Shown: positions 34,320 through 43,872, numbered from the stretch's first letter. The stretch: DNA of 64,000 nucleotides from Bacillus badius NBRC 15713 (GCF_001591605.1 NZ_BCVF01000008.1:1-64000); one strand, 5' to 3'. Notes: a model not told the origin generated them from the sequence alone. A program made the numbers and translations.

Positions 34320-35323
34320 TTCAACCTGCAGTGATCAAAAAACAGCGAATCATTTTATGTATGCTGTGTGCGCTGATTCTCGCTACAGCCATCATCGGCA
34401 TAAGAATGGGATATGTGCCGCTGCCATATGACAGGATTGTCCCCACCCTTCTTGGACAGGGGACATTTAAAGAAGAATTTATTTTATTTTCCATTCGCTT
34501 GCCGCGAATGGTCCTTACCTTGCTGGCCGGTATGGCGCTGGCATTGTCCGGGGTTATTTTGCAAGGAATCACACGCAATGATTTAGCTGATCCCGGGGTT
34601 ATTGGGATTAACTCTGGCGCCGGTGTCGCCATTGCGCTTTTCTTCTTGTTCTTTCCGGTCAAAGCGGATTCATTTGTTTACGCGCTGCCAGTTATGGCTT
34701 TTGCCGGCGCTTTATTGACAGCCAGTCTCCTATACGCTTGTGCCTATAACAAAACGACCGGCCTGCAGCCGGTCAGGATGGTGCTTGTCGGAGTCGGCTT
34801 TTCGATGGCACTCTCCGGCCTGATGGTGATCTTGATCTCATCTGCTGAGCGTTCCAAGGTGGACTTTATCGCCAAATGGCTGGCCGGGAATATTTGGGGA
34901 ACGGACTGGCCTTTTGTTTGGGCGCTCCTTCCGTGGCTGGCCCTGCTGATTCCTTTCTCCTTGTATAAAGCGAATCGGTTAAATCTTCTTGGCTTAAATG
35001 AACCGGCAGCCATCGGCGTAGGCGTAGCGATCGAAAAAGAGCGCTTGACGCTGCTTTTAACAGCGGTTGCCTTAGCCGCTTCAGCGGTTTCAGTCACGGG
35101 CGGAGTTTCCTTTATCGGGTTAATGGCCCCCCATATTGCCAAAGCCTTGGTCGGTCCCAGACACCAGCTGTTGATTCCTGTGGCTGTTCTTACCGGCGGC
35201 TGGCTGCTGCTGCTTGCCGACACGACCGGACGCAATCTGGCTGATCCGGATGGTATTCCAGCCGGCATTATCGTCGCCTTAATCGGCGCTCCCTATTTTA
35301 TATATTTGCTATTGAAGAAATAG
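34316..35323 (+). CDS. yfhA: FecCD-type siderophore permease (YfhA-like)
   Basis: 335 residues, second half of the permease heterodimer. It repeats the family blocks: IRLPRMVLTLLAGMALALSG, ITRNDLADPGVIGINSGAGVA and GGVSFIGLMAPHIAKALVG. ATG overlaps the upstream stop (ATGA). The operon ends at the terminator that follows. Confidence 0.9.
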   Translation: MIQPAVIKKQRIILCMLCALILATAIIGIRMGYVPLPYDRIVPTLLGQGTFKEEFILFSIRLPRMVLTLLAGMALALSGVILQGITRNDLADPGVIGINSGAGVAIALFFLFFPVKADSFVYALPVMAFAGALLTASLLYACAYNKTTGLQPVRMVLVGVGFSMALSGLMVILISSAERSKVDFIAKWLAGNIWGTDWPFVWALLPWLALLIPFSLYKANRLNLLGLNEPAAIGVGVAIEKERLTLLLTAVALAASAVSVTGGVSFIGLMAPHIAKALVGPRHQLLIPVAVLTGGWLLLLADTTGRNLADPDGIPAGIIVALIGAPYFIYLLLKK

Positions 35324-35324
35324 T

Positions 35325-35356
35325 GAAAAGCCCATCGCACAGGCGATGGGCTTTTC
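35325..35356. terminator. Terminator of the siderophore operon
   Basis: GAAAAGCCCATCG, loop, CGATGGGCTTTTC. Symmetric A and T flanks suggest it also serves the convergent SDR gene. Confidence 0.85.
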
Positions 35357-35421
35357 AGACGCTTGGCTGGAACAGCTGATTTTCATTCCAAACCCCTTTT
35401 GTTTTTCAGATTAGCAGCTGA

Positions 35422-36231
35422 TCATTTCGAGCGGGATTGCTCCATAAACTCATTGAAATCAGCGATGCTCGGGTTACCCATATAATGTCCGCCTTCTACC
35501 TGGATCGTTTGTCCGGTAATGAACTTGGACTCATCTGAAGCAAGGAACAACACCGTGTATCCGATATCATCCGCCTCGCCGTGATAAGGCAGCGCATTAA
35601 ATTTAGAAAAGATATCGAGTACGGCTTCCGGCATGCTTTGCTTCGCTGCAGGGGTTAAAATCAATCCCGGCGCCACGGCGTTGCAGCGAATGTTTTCTTT
35701 TCCGTACTGAGCAGCAATATACCTTGTGAGGTTCACTACCGCCGCCTTGGACGCGCCATAAGCCGAACGAAGCGAATCACCGGCAAAGGCGGCCATTGAG
35801 GCTGTATTAATAATGGACCCTCCCCCCGCTTTGATCATATGAGGGATGGCAAATCTGCTGCCCAACAGAACGCTTTTTGTGTTGATATTCATCAAGCGAT
35901 CCCATTCCTCCAGATCGATATTGACGACATCCAAATCTTTTTGCAGATTGGTTGAACCTACATTGTTAAAGAGAACGGTAATCGTTCCATAGTTCTCAAC
36001 TGTAAAATCAACCGCTGCTTTAATGGAATCTTCTTTTCCTGCATCAAGAAACACAGCAGTGGCTTCTCCGCCTTGTTTCTTGATGTTCTCTGCTGCTTCT
36101 TTAGCTCCTTCCACATTAAAGTCAGCGATGACCACCTTGGCTCCTTCTTTAGCCATTAATGTAGCTGCTGATAATCCAATACCTGAAGCTCCTCCTGTTA
36201 CAAGAGCCACTTTTCCTTCTACCCGTTTCAT
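35422..36231 (-). CDS. SDR family oxidoreductase
   Basis: 269 residues from the ATG at 36231, eight bases after AAAGGAG. Classical short-chain dehydrogenase: cofactor site TGGASGIGLSAA, NNVGSTN, catalytic Ser in INTASMAAF and YGASKAA (Tyr and Lys). A C-terminal tail of about 20 residues (GNPSIADFNEFMEQSRSK) extends past the usual end. An Asp after the second strand (VVIADFN) suggests preference for NAD. Substrate unknown; no functional neighbour. Confidence 0.85.
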   Translation of the reverse strand: MKRVEGKVALVTGGASGIGLSAATLMAKEGAKVVIADFNVEGAKEAAENIKKQGGEATAVFLDAGKEDSIKAAVDFTVENYGTITVLFNNVGSTNLQKDLDVVNIDLEEWDRLMNINTKSVLLGSRFAIPHMIKAGGGSIINTASMAAFAGDSLRSAYGASKAAVVNLTRYIAAQYGKENIRCNAVAPGLILTPAAKQSMPEAVLDIFSKFNALPYHGEADDIGYTVLFLASDESKFITGQTIQVEGGHYMGNPSIADFNEFMEQSRSK

Positions 36232-36467
36232 CCCTGTCACTCCTTTATGATATGCCTGCTGCTGAGGCTGCTTTATATCGTTCATTTCTCCCATCTTAAT
36301 TATTTTAACATTTAACTATTTATAATTAAAATGTTTTTGCTTTAGCAAACAGAAAGCTGGCAGAACGGCTAGGCTTCTTTAGCATTTCCAGACAAGGAGA
36401 TGAACTCTCTTACATATTCTTGCTTTTTGTTGGAAATGATAGGAGACAGACAGAAAGGACGGAAGAA

Positions 36468-37808
36468 ATGATGGATAATTTATTGATTGCACGCTCCTTG
36501 TTCGGGATGACGATGGCTTTTCATATTATTTTTGCGACGATTGGCGTGGGGCTGCCTTTAATGATTTTGACAGCGGAGTTGCTCTATCAAAAAACAAAAG
36601 ATACAGATTATGTAGTCATGGCGAAGCGCTGGACCAAAACATTTGCTGTTCTGCTGGGAGTCGGCATTCCATCCGGCACGATTGCCGGGGTCCAGCTATC
36701 ATTGCTCTGGCCAGGGTTCATGGAGACCATTGGCCGGGTCATGCCGCTGCCGTTTCAAATTGAAATTTACGCTTTCTTTATTGAAGCGCTGTTTATGTCG
36801 ATCTATGTCTACGCAGCTGAAAGGATCGCTCCGTGGATGCGGATTATCAGTTTAACGCTAGTAGCCTTAGGGGCCTTAGCCTCTGCTGTCTTAATTACAA
36901 ATGTGCACGCTTTTCAAGGAACGCCGGCAGGATTCCGATATGAAAACGGAAAATTCTTCGACATTAATCCATGGGAGGCTTTTTTCAATCCAAGCTTTTT
37001 TGTGACGGCCGGACATGTCGCCTTGTCGGCCTATGTGGTCGGCGCTTTCGTCGTTGCTTCCGTAGCGGCCTTTAAAATGATGAAAAACAAGCATGGTTCC
37101 AGAGTCTATCTTTTTCATCAAAAGGCCTTAGTGGTGAGTCTCGTATTAGGAGGAATTTTCTCGTTATTAACAGCTGTTAATGGGCATGAATCCGCTCAAT
37201 ATTTGCATGAATACCAGCCGGAAAAACTGGCTGCGGCTGAAGGATTGTTTGAAACGCAGTCGCATGCTCCCTTGGCCATCGGAGGCATCACGGACCGGGA
37301 AACACAGTCTGTTAAAGGCGCAATTGAAATTCCCTGGGTCCTAAGCTTTTTGGCAGGCAACAGCTTCGATACAGTCGTTGTCGGGTTAAATGACTTTCCG
37401 GAAGAACTGTGGCCGCCCTTATTTATTCATACCCTCTTTAACGCGATGGTCGGGATCGGTTCGCTGCTCATCCTCATTGCTCTGCTCGGCATCGTTTGGA
37501 AAAAACTCTTGAAAAAGGACCGATTTCCCCGCTGGTTTTTATGGGTACTCGTCTTATCCGGGCCACTCGCTGTTATTGCGATTGAATGCGGCTGGATATT
37601 CGCCTGCTCGGGAAGGCAGCCATGGGTGATTTACCGCGTGCTGGCCACCGCTGATTCTGTCACATCCGCGACGAACCTCGGCGTCCTCTTTCTCGCGTTC
37701 TTTAGTGTCTATGTTCTTTTGAGCATCACGGTAGTGGTTGTGCTGCGGTATTTCTTCCGAAAGCATACAGAGCTGGATGACCTTCAAAAAGCTGAAAGCA
37801 GAGCTTAA
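36468..37808 (+). CDS. cydA: Cytochrome bd-type quinol oxidase subunit I
   Basis: 446 residues from the ATG at 36468 behind AAAGGAC. About nine membrane segments. The N-terminal haem-ligand His is in MAFHIIFATIGVGLP, the second in QIEIYAFFIEALFM region, and the GRQPW motif, diagnostic for CydA, is present. The quinol loop is short, as in Bacillus and cyanide-insensitive types. Transfers electrons from quinol to oxygen in the membrane. cydB follows 33 bases on; no cydCD in the window. Confidence 0.92.
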   Translation: MMDNLLIARSLFGMTMAFHIIFATIGVGLPLMILTAELLYQKTKDTDYVVMAKRWTKTFAVLLGVGIPSGTIAGVQLSLLWPGFMETIGRVMPLPFQIEIYAFFIEALFMSIYVYAAERIAPWMRIISLTLVALGALASAVLITNVHAFQGTPAGFRYENGKFFDINPWEAFFNPSFFVTAGHVALSAYVVGAFVVASVAAFKMMKNKHGSRVYLFHQKALVVSLVLGGIFSLLTAVNGHESAQYLHEYQPEKLAAAEGLFETQSHAPLAIGGITDRETQSVKGAIEIPWVLSFLAGNSFDTVVVGLNDFPEELWPPLFIHTLFNAMVGIGSLLILIALLGIVWKKLLKKDRFPRWFLWVLVLSGPLAVIAIECGWIFACSGRQPWVIYRVLATADSVTSATNLGVLFLAFFSVYVLLSITVVVVLRYFFRKHTELDDLQKAESRA

Positions 37809-37841
37809 TAATTTTACTTAACTCGATAGGAGGCGAGGCAG

Positions 37842-38879
37842 ATGGCCAATGAATTAATCGCCATTACGATATTATGGGGGTTCGTATTTATTTACTCAAT
37901 CATGGCGACGATGGATTTCGGCGCAGGCTTCTGGTCGATGATTTATCTGAACAGGGAAAAAACGAAAGCAACCAATATTGCCAACCGGTATTTGTCTCCT
38001 ACATGGGAGGTGACCAATACGTTCATTGTCGCCTTAGTGGTTGCGGTGTATAGTTTATTTCCGAAAGCAGCGTACACGCTCGGTACCATTTTGCTCATCC
38101 CTGGAAGCCTTATATTGCTGCTGCTGGCTATTAGAAGTGCCTTTTTAGTTTTCTCGAACATTGCGACGGAATATAAAAAACCGCTCACCTACGTTTCAGG
38201 CATTACCGGCATCTTAATACCCGGCCTGTTAATCAGCGTTCTGCCCATTTCTCATGGAGCATTTATCGACTACAGAGGCGGACATCCCGTTCTCAGCCTG
38301 CAGAAGCTATTTACCAGCCCAAGCGAATACGCCTTTATCGGCTTTGCCATTAGCAGCACCTTGTTTTTGTCTTCCTTGCTGTTAGCCGATTATTCGAAAA
38401 CCTCCCGCGAAATGGACGCCTATAAAGTTTATTTGCGGGATGGAAAAATCTTAGGGCCCCTTTCCGTACTAATGGCCTTTGTGATTATGCTCACGTTAAA
38501 AACGGAGACGCCTTGGCTATATACGCGAATGATGGAGGAGCTCCCGCTTCTGCTCACTTCCCTCGGCTTTTTCTTAATCGGCGGGCTCGCCTTGTTTCTT
38601 CCTTCATATGCCGATAAAAACATACAAGGCATGCCAAGAATTGCGGTGATAGCCGTCACGGTTCAATATTTCATTGCCAGCTATGTATACGGAAAAGCAC
38701 ATTTGCCGTATATCGTGTATCCTAACATAACGATCCAGTCCGGCTTTACAGATCCTAACTCCTTCATGGCAGTATTCGCTACTTATATTGTCGGCTTCGC
38801 CATTCTCTTCCCCGGGTTCATTTATTTTTGGAGTTTGTTTATGCACGACAAACGATATTTGCGGCAGAAAAGCCGGTAA
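37842..38879 (+). CDS. cydB: Cytochrome bd-type quinol oxidase subunit II
   Basis: 345 residues with eight or nine membrane segments. The opening WGFVFIYSIMATMDFGAGFWSM carries the conserved acidic residue of CydB. ATG at 37842 behind AGGAGG. Forms the oxidase heterodimer with CydA. Length and sequence resemble the CioB/YthB-like group more than E. coli CydB. Confidence 0.92.
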   Translation: MANELIAITILWGFVFIYSIMATMDFGAGFWSMIYLNREKTKATNIANRYLSPTWEVTNTFIVALVVAVYSLFPKAAYTLGTILLIPGSLILLLLAIRSAFLVFSNIATEYKKPLTYVSGITGILIPGLLISVLPISHGAFIDYRGGHPVLSLQKLFTSPSEYAFIGFAISSTLFLSSLLLADYSKTSREMDAYKVYLRDGKILGPLSVLMAFVIMLTLKTETPWLYTRMMEELPLLLTSLGFFLIGGLALFLPSYADKNIQGMPRIAVIAVTVQYFIASYVYGKAHLPYIVYPNITIQSGFTDPNSFMAVFATYIVGFAILFPGFIYFWSLFMHDKRYLRQKSR

Positions 38880-38891
38880 TCAGCGCACCAG

Positions 38892-38946
38892 AAAAAGGAG
38901 CTTGGGCAAAAGGTCATTTTCATGACCCTTTGGACCAGCTCCTTTT
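38892..38946. terminator. Bidirectional terminator after cydB
   Basis: AAAAGGAGCT and AGCTCCTTTT enclose a second stem AAGGTCAT/ATGACCCTT. T runs on both sides serve cydB and the convergent operon. Confidence 0.85.
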
Positions 38947-39143
38947 CAGCGAAAAATGGTTTCCGGCTGCCATTGATTGAACAGCGAAGCAACTAAGACA
39001 GCCAACGCATAAAGAAGCAAAGCAACCTGCAAAAACCCAGGCTTCTCTTGCTGTTTATTCCATAGAAAAAGTCCGATACACAAGGCGGCCAATAACATGC
39101 ACGTGCCATCGAGTAAGAGTTGATTTCCTACCATCAGGCTCAA
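38946..39143 (-). CDS. Small two-helix membrane protein downstream of purU
   Basis: 65 residues, two hydrophobic helices (LLLDGTCMLLAALCIGLFLW and VALLLYALAVLVASLF) joined by a short polar loop. Its ATG overlaps the purU stop by four bases and it ends at a terminator, so it looks like the last gene of the glycine-riboswitch operon. No family recognised. Confidence 0.55.
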   Translation of the reverse strand: MSLMVGNQLLLDGTCMLLAALCIGLFLWNKQQEKPGFLQVALLLYALAVLVASLFNQWQPETIFR

Positions 39144-40006
39144 GTAAATACAATCGTTTTATTGCCGTGTACAATGATTTTATCCTCTACATGCCAGGAG
39201 ACCGCTTCGGCAAGCACGCTTCTTTCCACGTGGCGGCCGGCGATTTTTAAATCTTCCGCGGTATAGCGGTGATTGACCCGCAAAATATCCTGTTCAATAA
39301 TCGGGCCTTCATCCAGCTCATTTGTTACATAATGAGCGGTTGCCCCGATCAGCTTGACCCCGCGGTTAAACGCCCGGACATACGGATTGGCCCCTACGAA
39401 TGCCGGCAGGAAAGAGTGATGAATGTTAATAATTTGATTCGGATATTTGGCGATAAAACCGGGAGACAGGATTTGCATATATCGCGCAAGAACGATAAAG
39501 TCCACTTTTCCTTCCAGCAGCTCCATCGCTTTATGTTCAGCTTCCTCTTTCGTTTCATGGGACAAAGGGATATGGCAGTAAGGAATGCCGTAGCTTTCCA
39601 CGATGTCCTTCAAGTCCGGGTGGTTGCTGATCACCATTGGAATTTCTACTGGAAGCTCCTTTGACTTCCAGCGCCAAATCAGCTCCATTAAACAATGATC
39701 TGCTTTAGAGACAAAAATCGCCATCCGCTTCGCTTTCGCTTTATTTTTCAGCTGCCATTCCATCGGATAAGTTTGCGCTAATTGCTGCAGCCCTTGTTCC
39801 AGCTGCTCAAGCGCCGCATCGCCCTCTTCCATGTCAAATTCAATTCTCATGAAAAAAAGGCCGTCTTTCGGATTCGTCGTATGCTGATCAAATTGAACAA
39901 TATTAGCCTGATGCTCCAGCAGCACATTGGATACTGCTGAAATAATGCCTGGCTTTTCCGGACAAGTTACTAACAATTTAAAATAGTTGATATTCCCCTT
40001 TTTATG
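39140..40006 (-). CDS. purU: Formyltetrahydrofolate deformylase
   Basis: 288 residues from the GTG at 40006, seven bases after GGAGG. An N-terminal ACT domain (LVTCPEKPGIISAVSNVLLEH) precedes a formyltransferase-like domain with NIHHSFLPAF and HYVTNELDEGPIIEQD, which hold the catalytic Asn, His and Asp. PurU releases formate from 10-formyl-THF to regenerate free THF. Its location behind a glycine riboswitch makes sense, since glycine cleavage needs THF. Confidence 0.9.
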   Translation of the reverse strand, partial: HKKGNINYFKLLVTCPEKPGIISAVSNVLLEHQANIVQFDQHTTNPKDGLFFMRIEFDMEEGDAALEQLEQGLQQLAQTYPMEWQLKNKAKAKRMAIFVSKADHCLMELIWRWKSKELPVEIPMVISNHPDLKDIVESYGIPYCHIPLSHETKEEAEHKAMELLEGKVDFIVLARYMQILSPGFIAKYPNQIINIHHSFLPAFVGANPYVRAFNRGVKLIGATAHYVTNELDEGPIIEQDILRVNHRYTAEDLKIAGRHVERSVLAEAVSWHVEDKIIVHGNKTIVFT

Positions 40007-40040
40007 CACCGTTCTTCCTCCATCCCTGGGCGTTAGGCGT

Positions 40041-40361
40041 TTACTCTGCGGCACACCCGCTTGAAGTAAAGCGCTCTGCCACATAAAACCCGCTTTCCGC
40101 CGTATAATTGACCTGTACTTCTTCCTTTAAATAACGTGCCGTAAAACGGTCGATGCGAATGGGAATTCCTCCGCAATCCAGCACCTTGTCATTCCGGCGC
40201 GGTTCATCAAATGCCAGCACAAACTTTACAGACAGTCCGCATCCTCCTGTAAGCTCCGCGTCAATTCTAGGAAAATGCTGTTCTGCCCGCAGTCGGATGT
40301 TTAGTTCGTTCCTAGCCGGTTCCGCCAGCTTAATCGTTGCATGCTGCTCCTTTGGTGCCAT
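40041..40361 (-). CDS. HesB/IscA-like iron-sulfur biosynthesis family protein
   Basis: 106 residues from the ATG at 40361 (GGAG just upstream). The fold pattern I-L-A-RNEL near the start, GGCGLSVKF and the C-terminal SSGC match the HesB-like domain; cysteines are C41, C63 and C103, so the CxC of true IscA is reduced to a single Cys at the end. It may be a cluster carrier or a degenerate relative. First gene behind the glycine riboswitch, 34 bases before purU. Confidence 0.65.
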   Translation of the reverse strand: MAPKEQHATIKLAEPARNELNIRLRAEQHFPRIDAELTGGCGLSVKFVLAFDEPRRNDKVLDCGGIPIRIDRFTARYLKEEVQVNYTAESGFYVAERFTSSGCAAE

Positions 40362-40402
40362 CTTCTCTCCGGCAGCCTCCCCTCCATCCCTTTTCTGCAC
40401 GC

Positions 40403-40444
40403 AAAAAAGGACAGAAAAGGGTATCATCCCTTCTCTGTCCTTTT
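40403..40444 (-). terminator. Riboswitch-controlled terminator
   Basis: On the minus strand AAAAGGACAGAGAAGGG pairs with CCCTTTTCTGTCCTTTT and a T run follows. The left arm contains the end of the riboswitch (GGACAGAG), the usual expression-platform arrangement. Confidence 0.85.
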
Positions 40445-40616
40445 ACCTGAGAGTTTAACCCCATCCCCCGATAGAGCCTTCCCCTTTGGTGGCGTACTAA
40501 CACGCGCTCTCCAGAGTTGCGTCCCATTGTGGTTCTTCTACCTGAGAGATTAATTCCAAGGGTGTTTTTTGGAACTTGCTCCTTCGGTGGCGCACGGTGC
40601 GCACTCTCCCACAATC
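40441..40616 (-). ncRNA. Tandem glycine riboswitch
   Basis: Two consecutive aptamers on the minus strand. Each has the core blocks GGAGAG-GCGC, GCCACCGAAGG (first) or GCCACCAAAGG (second), and CTCTCAGGTA. The second ends in AAAAGGACAGAG, which also forms the terminator arm downstream. In known cases glycine binding prevents termination and turns on glycine-use genes. Here the regulated genes are the HesB-like protein, purU and probably the small membrane protein. Confidence 0.93.
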
Positions 40617-40635
40617 GTCATCCGCTATATCATTC

Positions 40636-40664
40636 AGAATAATTTAAATATTATCTCTTGTCAA
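40636..40664 (-). promoter_or_regulatory. Sigma-A promoter of the glycine-riboswitch operon
   Basis: TTGACA (40659-40664) and TATTCT (40636-40641) on the minus strand, spaced 17 bases, about 20 bases before the first aptamer. Confidence 0.8.
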
Positions 40665-40695
40665 TCTCTTTCTATTCTGGATGCTGAAGAAGCGG

Positions 40696-41304
40696 CTATC
40701 CTTCGTAACGGAAAACCAGGAAGCGTTCATTTTCATTTTTCTCGTACAATTCCGGGATTTTCACTTCCTTTAACAGCTGAAAAGAAGTGTACATATCCAG
40801 AAACTGAATATACTCAGCGGTTGGATAGTACAAAATAAGATCAACCGGGCGCTGATGCTCTTCCACCGAGCGCAAAATATGATGCACGACTCTCATGAAA
40901 ATCTGCACCGAAAAAGGATTAAAAAAGTAAAATTTGTTCTCTTCTTTTTCGATGTCATATTCTTCTGCCGGACAGCATTCAAAACGGACGGCGTTGTCCG
41001 CCCGCTTTTTCTTTTTCAAATAGCGGGCTTGGTTTTCAAGCGCCTCCTGATACAGCTGTCCATTAATTTCGATACCTGTTGCACGCGCGTGAAAACGATG
41101 ATGGATATAAAATACGAGCCGCCCTTTTCCACAGCCGAAATCAACTACTCCATCGGTTCTTTTCAGCTCGTACTCCTCAAATAAATGGTCGATCGCGTCG
41201 TAAGGAGTCGCTTCATAGCGGTTATAATGAAGCGACTGATACAGCCATTCCCACGTGCCGCCTGTTTCAATCTTAAGCAGACGGTCGTATTCTTTTTCAT
41301 TCAT
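40696..41304 (-). CDS. Class I SAM-dependent methyltransferase
   Basis: 202 residues. The SAM site is VVDFGCGKGRLVFYIHHRF, followed by an acidic strand end (GIEINGQLYQEA). The later FYFFNPFSVQIF block takes the place of the N-P-P-F/Y type motif. AGGGGAA precedes the ATG. Substrate unknown. Lies 12 bases downstream of msrAB on the same strand and is probably co-transcribed. Confidence 0.85.
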   Translation of the reverse strand: MNEKEYDRLLKIETGGTWEWLYQSLHYNRYEATPYDAIDHLFEEYELKRTDGVVDFGCGKGRLVFYIHHRFHARATGIEINGQLYQEALENQARYLKKKKRADNAVRFECCPAEEYDIEKEENKFYFFNPFSVQIFMRVVHHILRSVEEHQRPVDLILYYPTAEYIQFLDMYTSFQLLKEVKIPELYEKNENERFLVFRYEG

Positions 41305-41315
41305 TGCTATTCCCC

Positions 41316-42272
41316 TTATTCAAACAAGCGTTTAAATTCCCCGTATCCTTCCTCTTCCAGCTTGCTTTTGGGCACGAAGCGGAGAGCGGCCGAATTGATG
41401 CAATACCGGGCATGGTCGGGGCCGGGACCGTCATCAAATACATGCCCTAAATGAGAGTCGGAGGTTTTGGCTCGCACTTCTATTCGGCGCATGCCGTGCG
41501 AGGTATCAAGCTTTTCCGATAATTCCATGCGGCGAAGCGGCTTTGTAAAGCTTGGCCAGCCACAGCCGGCATCATATTTATCCGTCGAGCTGAACAGCGG
41601 CTCTCCTGAAATAATATCAACGTAAATCCCCTCATCTGTATGGTTCCAGTATTCATTTTGAAAAGGCGGCTCTGTCGCATTGTTTCTTGTCACTTCATAT
41701 TGAAGAGGCGTTAATTCCTTTCGCAGCTGCTCATCGGTTTTCTGGTTCTGCCAATGATCGCGAATAAATGTAGCCCGTCCCGATCCTTCTTTGTAAAGAT
41801 TATAGTGGAAAGAGTTCTTTTTATAGTAATGCTGGTGCCGCTCCTCCGCCCTGTAAAACGGGCCGGCAGGAAGGATTTCTGTAACGATCGGCTTGGAAAA
41901 GCGCCCGCTTGCCGCTAATTTCGCTTTTGAGGCTTCCGCCATAGCTTTTTGCTCTTCATCATGGTAAAAAACCGCCGTTCTGTAAGACAGCCCCCGGTCA
42001 TTAAACTGCCCGCCGGCATCTGTGGGATCGATTTGCTGCCAGAAGAGCTGCAGCAATTTTTCATAAGGAAAAACCGCCGGATCGAAAGTAATTTGTACCG
42101 CTTCATAATGTCCGGTCTGATCTGAGCAGACCTCTTCATATGTCGGATTTTCCGTATGGCCGCCGGTATATCCGGAGACCACCTCTTTAATTCCCGGCTG
42201 TTCATCAAACGGAGCTACCATGCACCAAAAACAGCCTCCTGCAAAAGTTGCCAGCTTCCACTGTTCAGTCAT
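41316..42272 (-). CDS. msrAB: Bifunctional methionine sulfoxide reductase A/B
   Basis: 318 residues. The MsrA half has the catalytic GCFWC (Cys14) and EYHQ-like HQHYYKK segment; the MsrB half has CGWPSF, HVFDDGP and the catalytic [11 protein letters not shown]. No zinc CxxC pairs are seen in the MsrB half. It repairs both methionine sulfoxide diastereomers. AAAGGAG precedes the ATG. Confidence 0.93.
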   Translation of the reverse strand: MTEQWKLATFAGGCFWCMVAPFDEQPGIKEVVSGYTGGHTENPTYEEVCSDQTGHYEAVQITFDPAVFPYEKLLQLFWQQIDPTDAGGQFNDRGLSYRTAVFYHDEEQKAMAEASKAKLAASGRFSKPIVTEILPAGPFYRAEERHQHYYKKNSFHYNLYKEGSGRATFIRDHWQNQKTDEQLRKELTPLQYEVTRNNATEPPFQNEYWNHTDEGIYVDIISGEPLFSSTDKYDAGCGWPSFTKPLRRMELSEKLDTSHGMRRIEVRAKTSDSHLGHVFDDGPGPDHARYCINSAALRFVPKSKLEEEGYGEFKRLFE

Positions 42273-42324
42273 ACCTATCCATACTCCTTTCCATTCATTT
42301 GCACCTTATTATATCCACAGTGCG

Positions 42325-43860
42325 CTATTTTCTCGATTCCTTCTTCAACAGTTGCCGGTATGCCGCCAGAAATCCGCGCCAGTTTCTGTTTTCCCCCCAA
42401 AAACTGCGGATTAAGCGTACAAACAACTCATATTTTCCTTCATAGGGAAACCAGTTCACTTCTTTCTTTCTGCGTCCCTTGTCAACCATCACGGCTGTTT
42501 GGACACAAAAGCCCTGCATGCCGACGTCTCCATGATAAGCGCCGATTCCGCCCTCCTTGGCTCCTCCATATGGAAGATAGGGGTTAGCTACCGTAATGAT
42601 CACGTCATTAATGACGGCGTTGCCTGATATGAGCCGGGAGACTATTTGCTTGCCGCGTTCAAGATCCGCCGTCCAAACGCTGGCATTTAAGCCAAAGCGG
42701 GTATCATTCGCTAAAGCGACTGCTTCCTCCTCCGTCTCAAAAGCCATAATCGGCAAAACCGGGCCAAACGTTTCCTCCTGCATAACCGCCATGCCGTGAT
42801 TCACATTTGTCAAGATCATCGGCTTGATAAACATCTGACCCTCTTCCCACTTGTCGGGGTGATCGCCGGCAAGCAATGTTGCCCCTTTGTCGAGCGCCTC
42901 TGTGACGTGTTCTTTAATAATGGCTGTTTGCTGCGGAAAGGTCATCGAGCCGATATCACTATCGGCAGCTGTTCCCTGCCTTAAATGCTGCGCCGCTTCC
43001 ACCAAGCGATCAACAAACTCCTGATAAACCGACTTATCCACGTACACCCGTTCAACCGACATGCATACTTGGCCGCTATTCGTAAATCCGCCCCATAAGG
43101 CCCCTTGAACGGCCCGTTCCAGGTTGGCGTCCGCGCAAACAATCATCGGGTCCTTGCCGCCCAGTTCCAGAAGTGTCGGGATCAGTTGTTTAGCCGCCTC
43201 TGTTTGAATGATTTTCCCAGTCCGCACGGAACCGGTAAAGTGAATAAAATCCGGCTTTCCCTTCACCAAGGCGGCGCCTAATTCCTTGCCGCCATGGGCG
43301 ACTTGCAAAAGGCCATCAGGCAAGCCCGCTTGTGTGAACAGCTTTTCAATCAGCCGCCCGACCAGCGGCGTCACTTCTGACGGCTTTAAAATCACGGCAT
43401 TTCCAGCGGCCAGCGCCTCCACGATCGGAATCATGGAAAGCTGAAACGGAAAATTCCATGGGGAAATAACGAGCACCGTCCCCCTTGGCTTATATTCGAT
43501 ATAAGAACGCTTGCCAATGAACGTGAGCGGCGTTTTCACTCTTTTTGTTTTCAGGGCGGCAGCCGCTCTTTTTTCAATGTGGGAAATGGAATCAACCACT
43601 GTCATAACCTCTGTTGTCAAAGCCTCAACTGATACTTTTCCAGTTGAATCACTGATGACCTTCACAATTTGATCGAGTTCCTCAATAATCTGAAGCCTTA
43701 CCTTTCTTAGAAACCGAATTCTTTCGGAAATCGGCAGCCCCGACCAGGTTGAAAATGCTTGGGCAGCGCTTGCATACATCTCATTGATTCGTTCCCCATT
43801 GGTTTCTTCCAGGGTTCCGATAACCTCTTTCGTTGCCGGACTTCTGACTGTCCATGTCAT
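42325..43860 (-). CDS. Aldehyde dehydrogenase family protein (class 3-like)
   Basis: 511 residues. The ALDH core is intact: SPWNFPFQLS, FTGSVRTGK, catalytic Glu in LELGGKDP and catalytic Cys in NSGQVCMSVERVY. The C-terminal extension of about 50 residues is hydrophobic and basic (VNWFPYEGKYELFVRLIRSFW), as in fatty-aldehyde dehydrogenases that touch membranes. GGAGG before the ATG. It is 12 bases after the SDR-type reductase gene and surely co-transcribed. Together they suggest conversion between acyl groups, aldehydes and acids; direction and substrate are unknown. Confidence 0.88.
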   Translation of the reverse strand: MTWTVRSPATKEVIGTLEETNGERINEMYASAAQAFSTWSGLPISERIRFLRKVRLQIIEELDQIVKVISDSTGKVSVEALTTEVMTVVDSISHIEKRAAAALKTKRVKTPLTFIGKRSYIEYKPRGTVLVISPWNFPFQLSMIPIVEALAAGNAVILKPSEVTPLVGRLIEKLFTQAGLPDGLLQVAHGGKELGAALVKGKPDFIHFTGSVRTGKIIQTEAAKQLIPTLLELGGKDPMIVCADANLERAVQGALWGGFTNSGQVCMSVERVYVDKSVYQEFVDRLVEAAQHLRQGTAADSDIGSMTFPQQTAIIKEHVTEALDKGATLLAGDHPDKWEEGQMFIKPMILTNVNHGMAVMQEETFGPVLPIMAFETEEEAVALANDTRFGLNASVWTADLERGKQIVSRLISGNAVINDVIITVANPYLPYGGAKEGGIGAYHGDVGMQGFCVQTAVMVDKGRRKKEVNWFPYEGKYELFVRLIRSFWGENRNWRGFLAAYRQLLKKESRK

Positions 43861-43872
43861 CTCTTTTCCTCC

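Noticed and set aside
36307-36335. AACATTT/AAATGTT inverted repeat upstream of cydA as Rex or other operator
   Set aside because: It lies in very AT-rich DNA and does not fit the Rex consensus.
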